From Teredinibacter turnerae (GTDB lineage Bacteria > Pseudomonadota > Gammaproteobacteria > Pseudomonadales > Cellvibrionaceae), in the NCBI RefSeq assembly GCF_037935975.1, contig NZ_CP149817.1, positions 5,084,001 to 5,148,000 on the forward strand: a stretch of DNA of 64,000 bases, read 5' to 3'. The notes below the pieces were generated by a model. That model searched no databases. It was not told the DNA's origin and was given only the letters and a program-made list of their open reading frames with translations. The position numbers were made by a program, and so were the translations under genes. Of this stretch, positions 59,503 to 64,000 are shown in pieces; within the stretch, counting starts at the first letter, position 1; each line of letters opens with the position of its first letter.

Positions 59503-59922
59503 ATATCCTCCTTTGTACCGATAACCAAGCGGCTGTTCTATTTATTCTTTACGATCGTATTCAATCAATAATGGTATAAGAATTCAAATCATAAAATCAT
59601 GTCGATCTGACTAATTTCTAACCATTTTTGACGCTGAGCGCCAATAATTGTCAGGAAAATTTATGTGCCAGCTATTTATGCCCGCTTTCTGTCCAAAACG
59701 CACACATATGGATCTTTAAGGCACCACTGATTGACACTAATATTTTGAGATAGCCAACATTTTTCTTCTAAAAAAGCCCAATGGCATCTTATACATCCCT
59801 CCTATGGTGCATTATCTTAAGTTAATTGCTTGGCCCAATTACTGCTTTGAGGCAATCCAGCACCAGTATGGTGATTTTGTTGATTTCGATTTTTAAAGAT
59901 TTAGAGTTTTCTGGAGGCAGTG
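59503..59922. other. Intergenic region upstream of the PilJ-N-like gene
   Basis: AT-rich DNA with divergent promoters for the Gly-rich protein and the PilJ-N-like protein. No gene, operator or RNA could be supported. Confidence 0.3.
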
Positions 59923-60711
59923 ATGCGTTTTTTTATCCTAGTGTTTTTAGTGTGCATAACAGGCAATGCCATGGCGTTAACCATGGGCGAAGCAATAAAT
60001 ATAGCCGGCAAACAACGCATGCTTTCCCAGCGGATTGCGCAGTCTTATATGCTTACCGGCATTCAACCAGAAAAAGCGCGCTACCACGATCAGCTCAACA
60101 AATGCATTAGCGAATTCCAGAGCAACCTTGCTGCGCTACAAAATTTTCCTGATGCGCGCCCCCTGACTCAAGATCTGTTAAAAGTGCGCGCATTATGGAA
60201 CGAGTATCATCAGCTGACCAAAATCGATCCTAACCCGAAAAACGCAGCCGCGCTGGTCACTAAAAGCAACGAGCTCCTTGCCGCCGCACACGCGTACGTC
60301 GGTAAACTGGAAAAGCTGTCTAACAGCTCCAGTGCCGAACTGGTGAATGTATCCGGCCGTCAGCGCATGTTGTCACAGCGCATCGCCAAGAATTATCTCG
60401 CTTACTATTGGAAACTCGACGAAGGCAAAAGCCTGGAGCTGCTGTACTCCGACCTTGCCGAGTACGAGCTGATGCTCAGCTACCTTAAAGACAGCACACT
60501 CAATACCGACGAAATTACCCGTAAGATATTAAAAACTGAAGGCCATTTAAAATACGCATCTAAAGGCTTTGATGGCGATATGACGCTGGATGGTGATCGG
60601 CTCATTTTTGTTATCACGGGCACTACCGATATTATGCTGCGTAATATGGATGAAATTACGAAAATGTATGCAAACCTGCTCGATTCCAACACAACTATTG
60701 CATCGCGATAA
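59923..60711 (+). CDS. Periplasmic protein with two PilJ-N-type sensor motifs
   Basis: A 262-residue exported protein from ATG 59923 (GGAGG five bases upstream), with a signal peptide ending GNAMA. Two copies of the PilJ N-terminal / NarX-type helix motif occur: AGKQRMLSQRIAQSY near the start and SGRQRMLSQRIAKNY about 120 residues later. In PilJ and NarX this motif is part of a four-helix periplasmic ligand sensor. Here there is no membrane anchor or signalling domain after it, so it is a free sensor-like protein, possibly a soluble ligand binder. Ends at a strong terminator. Confidence 0.85.
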   Translation: MRFFILVFLVCITGNAMALTMGEAINIAGKQRMLSQRIAQSYMLTGIQPEKARYHDQLNKCISEFQSNLAALQNFPDARPLTQDLLKVRALWNEYHQLTKIDPNPKNAAALVTKSNELLAAAHAYVGKLEKLSNSSSAELVNVSGRQRMLSQRIAKNYLAYYWKLDEGKSLELLYSDLAEYELMLSYLKDSTLNTDEITRKILKTEGHLKYASKGFDGDMTLDGDRLIFVITGTTDIMLRNMDEITKMYANLLDSNTTIASR

Positions 60712-60733
60712 GCCGTAAAGATAAATCCAGTAA

Positions 60734-60766
60734 GTAAAGCCGACGCATTGTCGGCTTTACTTTTTT
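60734..60766 (+). terminator. Intrinsic terminator after the PilJ-N-like gene
   Basis: A perfect 11-base stem GTAAAGCCGAC / GTCGGCTTTAC with a five-base loop and six Ts. Confidence 0.93.
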
Positions 60767-60853
60767 AAAATTGCCGAATAACCGGAAGCTTATCGATTGT
60801 GATGGCTTTACTACCCCGCACTACATATTAAATCAGCCATTTTTAGAACCCAG

Positions 60854-61522
60854 TTAATAATAAGTACTAACAATCGACTCAAGCACCGTTGTCAAACGGG
60901 CTAATTCAAACGGGGGCTGAATAAAACCCTGGTAGTGACCTTCCGGATTGATCAGGATCAGATTAGCGGTGTGATCTACCGTGTAATCATCCCCTTGTAC
61001 CACCTTCTGGAAAACGCCGTTGAGATTTTGTGTTAGCGCCATAATCTGGCGAAAGTCGCCGGTGAGCCCTATAAATTCGGGATTAAAATAGTGTACGTAC
61101 TCGGCAAGCTTCTCTGGTGTGTCTCGTGCCGGATCAACGCTTAATAAAATCACACGCGTTTGCGTGGCAATATCTGGCTGTAAATTTTTATGCACCTCGG
61201 CCAGCTTTGCCAGGGTTGTGGGGCAAATATCCGGGCAATGGGTAAACCCCAGGAACAGCAGCGTCCAATGTCCGGTCAACTCAGCCTGGGTAAACGCCTG
61301 GCCCTTTTCGTCCTGCAAGCGAAAATCTTCAATAATTCGCGGGTTATCAAATAAGATCGCGCCGTTCGCCCGCAACTCGTGTGTAGACAAGATACGTGGC
61401 TGAGTAATCCGGTAAAAAACACCAAGCACCATAAGCGCCATCAACAGCAGCAGGTAAACAACTGTTTGCGTGATACGCCGTTTTTGTACGGACGATTTCT
61501 GTTCAGCCACGGTTTCCATCAT
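60854..61522 (-). CDS. SCO1/SenC-family copper chaperone for cytochrome oxidase
   Basis: A 222-residue membrane-anchored thioredoxin-fold protein. One N-terminal helix (about 19-38) precedes the Cu-binding motif CPDIC (96-100) in FLGFTHCPDICPTTL, and the distal His ligand is in YTVDHTANLILI. SCO proteins deliver copper to the CuA centre of cytochrome c oxidase. The ATG overlaps the TGA of ctaB by one base. It is the last gene of the oxidase assembly operon in this window. Confidence 0.93.
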   Translation of the reverse strand: MMETVAEQKSSVQKRRITQTVVYLLLLMALMVLGVFYRITQPRILSTHELRANGAILFDNPRIIEDFRLQDEKGQAFTQAELTGHWTLLFLGFTHCPDICPTTLAKLAEVHKNLQPDIATQTRVILLSVDPARDTPEKLAEYVHYFNPEFIGLTGDFRQIMALTQNLNGVFQKVVQGDDYTVDHTANLILINPEGHYQGFIQPPFELARLTTVLESIVSTYY

Positions 61523-62457
61523 CAGGCTCCGTACACCGGTATTGGGAACAGGTAATGGTCGACCAACATCACAATAAACAACGCCATTAAATAAATGATG
61601 GAAAATTTAAAAGTTTCCAATCCCTGTTTCGGATCTTTGCTAAGCAGCAGTTTTAAGGCTCGGTACAAAAATCCCGCGCCGAGAACCAACGCCCCAAGAA
61701 GGTAGCAATAACCCATCATGCGAGTGGCAAACGGCAACAGAGTTACCGCAATTAAAATAACGGTGTAGAGCAAAATGTGCAGACGGGTATAACTGTCACC
61801 GTGGGTTACCGGCAACATGGGAATACCTGCCTTAGCGTATTCCTTCTTCCGATAGAGTGCTAAGGCCCAAAAATGGGGGGGCGTCCAGGCAAAAATAATA
61901 AGCACCAGTAATAAGCCGTGCCCGTCCAGCTCACCCGTCACCGCGGTCCAGCCAAGTAACGGCGGTGCAGCGCCAGCCAACCCACCTATGACAATATTTT
62001 GCGGCGTAGCCCGTTTAAGAAAGAGCGTGTAAATCACCGCATAACCCAGTAAGGAGGCGAGAGTCAGCCATGCGGTCAGAGCATTAATAAAGCTGCTCAG
62101 TATCCAGAGGCCTGCACCACCCAGTAATGCCGAGAATAATAATGCGTTAGCTGGTGCAATACGCCCATTGGCTATGGGCCGGTGAAAAGTCCGCGCCATT
62201 TTTACGTCCACGTGGCGGTCCACCAAGTGATTAACGGCCGCAGCGGCGCCGGCACACAAACCAATCCCAAGATTGCCCAGTACCAGTAGCCACAGCGGTG
62301 CCGGGGACGGTGTGGCGAGCAGCATACCGATGAGAGATGTTAGCAGCATTAACATCACGACTTTCGGTTTGGTCAGCTCGTAATAATCCCGCCAGGGTAA
62401 TGCGGTGGTGATCGCCTGCGTTGCTTTGTCGATTTCTGATCTAATGATTAACGCCAT
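61522..62457 (-). CDS. ctaB: Protoheme IX farnesyltransferase (haem O synthase)
   Basis: A 311-residue UbiA-superfamily prenyltransferase with about nine membrane helices. The first Asp-rich motif is in NHLVDRHVDVKMART and conserved FKRATPQNIVIGG-type and WTPPHFWALALYRKKEY segments are present. It transfers a farnesyl group to haem B to make haem O. It overlaps ctaA by 17 bases and SCO1 by one base. Confidence 0.95.
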   Translation of the reverse strand: MALIIRSEIDKATQAITTALPWRDYYELTKPKVVMLMLLTSLIGMLLATPSPAPLWLLVLGNLGIGLCAGAAAAVNHLVDRHVDVKMARTFHRPIANGRIAPANALLFSALLGGAGLWILSSFINALTAWLTLASLLGYAVIYTLFLKRATPQNIVIGGLAGAAPPLLGWTAVTGELDGHGLLLVLIIFAWTPPHFWALALYRKKEYAKAGIPMLPVTHGDSYTRLHILLYTVILIAVTLLPFATRMMGYCYLLGALVLGAGFLYRALKLLLSKDPKQGLETFKFSIIYLMALFIVMLVDHYLFPIPVYGA

Positions 62458-63712
62458 AATTTTTCGCCCAAGCCCGGTGATTTAATGCGACCAACATCAG
62501 CAATAGCACAGCACCACCGGCGTTGTGTGCCACCGCAACCGCAAGTGGTAATGACAGTAGTACGTTGCTGACACCCAAAGAAATTTGCAGCCCCAAAGCC
62601 GCGATAAGCATGGCAGCCCAGCGACGCAAAATTGTTTCGCCCGTACGCCACAGCAATCCACAGAGCAACAGCACAGCCACAGTTACAACCACCGCACCAA
62701 GCCGATGTGCAAGATGGATTGCGATTCTGCCTTCCGCTTCCAACTGCCCGCCAAGATAATTGGGCCCCACGGATTGCAGCATATTAAACCCGTGACGAAA
62801 GTCCGCCACTGGCCACCATTGATTTTGGCATCGAGGAAAATCCGGACACGCCAGTGCGGCATAGTTTGATGTGGTCCAACCACCAAGCCCCACCTGTAAA
62901 ATCACACAACCCAGTGCAATGCCCGCCAGCAACCGCAAATTTTTAAGGCAGCCAGGACTCAGGGTAACGCCAGCCTTGCGCCAACCCCAACCAGCGCAAT
63001 ACTGTAACCCGCAAGACTGTAACAACAGCCAAATCACTGAAAGCGTGGCGAAGCCGCCAAGTAAATGCGCGGTGACAACTTGTGGCCATAGTTTTAACGT
63101 AACCGTCCACATGCCAAAAAAGCCCTGCGCTATCACCATTCCCGCAAGAAGTGCGTTAAAACACAGTTCCGTTGCCCGCCCTTTGTATTTGCGCCAGAGC
63201 TGACTGAGCAGAACAAAGTAGCCACTAAATATGAGTAGAACAGGGATATCCATCACCGTGCCAAGAAAAATGCGGGCGAACAAACTCGCAAGTAATATTG
63301 CTAAAGCCACAGAAAAATACATGCGCAATGGCGATGGGGTGCGACGGCAGGCTAGAACAAACAGCACTAAAATCACCATGCCTAAAGACGATGCTAACAG
63401 TCGGTGAAGTTGTTCAGGCCAGGTTTTGTGTACTTCAACCGGGGTTGCAGAAAACTTTTCGTTGGCGGCGGTGATTTCGTGATGCTCGTTGGGCACCCAC
63501 ACGTGGCCGTAACAGGTGGGCCAGTCAGGGCAACCGAGACCAGCATCTGCCAGGCGGGTAAATGCACCTAGGGTAACCACCGCTAACGCCAGAGCAAACG
63601 CTAACCCGCACAAAATCACAAACAACTGTGTGCTTCTGGTCGTGGGACTTTGGGTTTGCTTAGCTCGCCGATGTAATTGCGTCGACGTGGTGAGCGTTGT
63701 GATCGTGCTCAT
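62441..63712 (-). CDS. ctaA: Haem A synthase (COX15/CtaA)
   Basis: A 423-residue membrane protein with eight or so helices and the family landmarks LGAFTRLADAGLGCPDWPTCYGH, EQLHRLLAS, VTAHLLGG and HLAHRLGA, whose histidines bind haem. It oxidises the methyl group of haem O to give haem A for cytochrome c oxidase. The ATG overlaps the TGA of the upstream partial gene (ATGA). Order (small thioredoxin-like gene, ctaA, ctaB, SCO1) is that of Pseudomonas-type oxidase clusters. Confidence 0.95.
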   Translation of the reverse strand: MSTITTLTTSTQLHRRAKQTQSPTTRSTQLFVILCGLAFALALAVVTLGAFTRLADAGLGCPDWPTCYGHVWVPNEHHEITAANEKFSATPVEVHKTWPEQLHRLLASSLGMVILVLFVLACRRTPSPLRMYFSVALAILLASLFARIFLGTVMDIPVLLIFSGYFVLLSQLWRKYKGRATELCFNALLAGMVIAQGFFGMWTVTLKLWPQVVTAHLLGGFATLSVIWLLLQSCGLQYCAGWGWRKAGVTLSPGCLKNLRLLAGIALGCVILQVGLGGWTTSNYAALACPDFPRCQNQWWPVADFRHGFNMLQSVGPNYLGGQLEAEGRIAIHLAHRLGAVVVTVAVLLLCGLLWRTGETILRRWAAMLIAALGLQISLGVSNVLLSLPLAVAVAHNAGGAVLLLMLVALNHRAWAKNYGVNH

Positions 63713-64000
63713 TGCTGGTAGTCAATGCTGAATTTCAGCGCGCGCTTTAGATCTTTTAATAGAGCCCCTCCGGGTATATCGGCCGCGTATTCCATCATCG
63801 CGTAGCCTTCCTGATCAACCAACAAATAACGGGAAGTTAACTGCGCAGAGTCGAGAACTTGGTTTTCGTGGACACCAGCGGACCGCAACCAGGACTGCCA
63901 TTGCGCGACGGGTACCGAAACTATTTTTAAACGTGGGTGTGCCTCACGTAATTGTTCCAGACGATCCAGACCGGCGGTTCCTTCCAGATTTATCGCAACA
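63709..64000 (-). CDS. Oxidase-assembly cluster protein, 3' part only
   Basis: The last 96 codons of a gene that continues past the right edge. The visible part (TAGLDRLEQLREAHPRLKIV, later LTSRYLLVDQEGYAMMEY) looks like the C-terminal half of the thioredoxin-like hypothetical protein usually found between the SURF1 gene and ctaA. It overlaps ctaA by 4 bases. SURF1, coxC, ctaG and the oxidase subunits would be expected beyond the window. Confidence 0.75.
   Translation of the reverse strand, partial: VAINLEGTAGLDRLEQLREAHPRLKIVSVPVAQWQSWLRSAGVHENQVLDSAQLTSRYLLVDQEGYAMMEYAADIPGGALLKDLKRALKFSIDYQQ

Overview
The window looks like chromosome of a marine, polysaccharide-degrading gammaproteobacterium, most likely of the Cellvibrionales type (Teredinibacter, Saccharophagus, Cellvibrio and relatives). 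The support is a secreted pectate lyase with ricin-type lectin modules joined by a polyserine linker, two unrelated D-mannonate dehydratases, a TonB-dependent receptor, a PEP-CTERM protein, a CrbS/MxtR-like acetate-type sensor kinase with a cation/acetate symporter, and a cytochrome c oxidase assembly operon. No rRNA, tRNA or CRISPR array was seen. Genus assignment is inference.

Layout. 1-0.3 kb: tail of a PEP-CTERM protein. 0.7-6.9 kb (minus): a five-gene operon of Planctomycete-type cytochrome c/DUF1592 protein, Tat-exported DUF1552 protein, ankyrin protein, cytochrome c' and cytochrome b561. 7.2-12.3 kb (minus): a PAS hybrid histidine kinase overlapping a REC-GGDEF-EAL regulator. 12.8-14.9 kb: pectate lyase. 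15.3-16.1 kb: a yybP-ykoY (Mn2+) riboswitch and UPF0016 cation exporter. 16.1-20.9 kb: TetR regulator divergent from an RND efflux pair. 21.1-22.2 kb: an Ada protein lacking most of its N-terminal zinc ligands.

22.2-28.5 kb is an accessory stretch: Phd/PIN toxin-antitoxin pair, GNAT acetyltransferase, secreted trypsin-like protease, a palindrome-rich non-coding block, an orphan polymorphic-toxin tail with a membrane-protein neighbour, and an intact IS5-family element with a CTAA target duplication. 28.5-42.3 kb is core-like metabolism: M32 carboxypeptidase, UxuA, an SDR, a periplasmic binding-like protein, a DnaQ-like exonuclease overlapping a cNMP/CBS/DUF294 protein, symporter ActP with its DUF4212 partner, ManD and an exported M3 oligopeptidase. 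42.8-46.8 kb: CrbS/MxtR-like SLC5 sensor kinase and a RimJ-like acetyltransferase.

47.1-53.6 kb is the most unusual part. A two-gene unit occurs twice in tandem: a class III nucleotide cyclase with one membrane segment and a TPR tail, followed by a small protein of an unrecognised family. The promoter and leader of the cyclase gene are duplicated too. Both cyclases carry Glu and Ala at the two purine-selecting positions, unlike a standard adenylate cyclase (Lys/Asp or Thr). One small protein is a lipoprotein and the other has no export signal.

53.8-60.8 kb: lipoprotein esterase, YHS-domain protein, TonB-dependent receptor followed by an alkaline-phosphatase-superfamily enzyme, a small Gly-rich membrane protein and a periplasmic protein with two PilJ-N-like motifs. 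60.9-64 kb (minus): oxidase assembly genes (partial thioredoxin-like protein, ctaA, ctaB, SCO1), continuing beyond the window.
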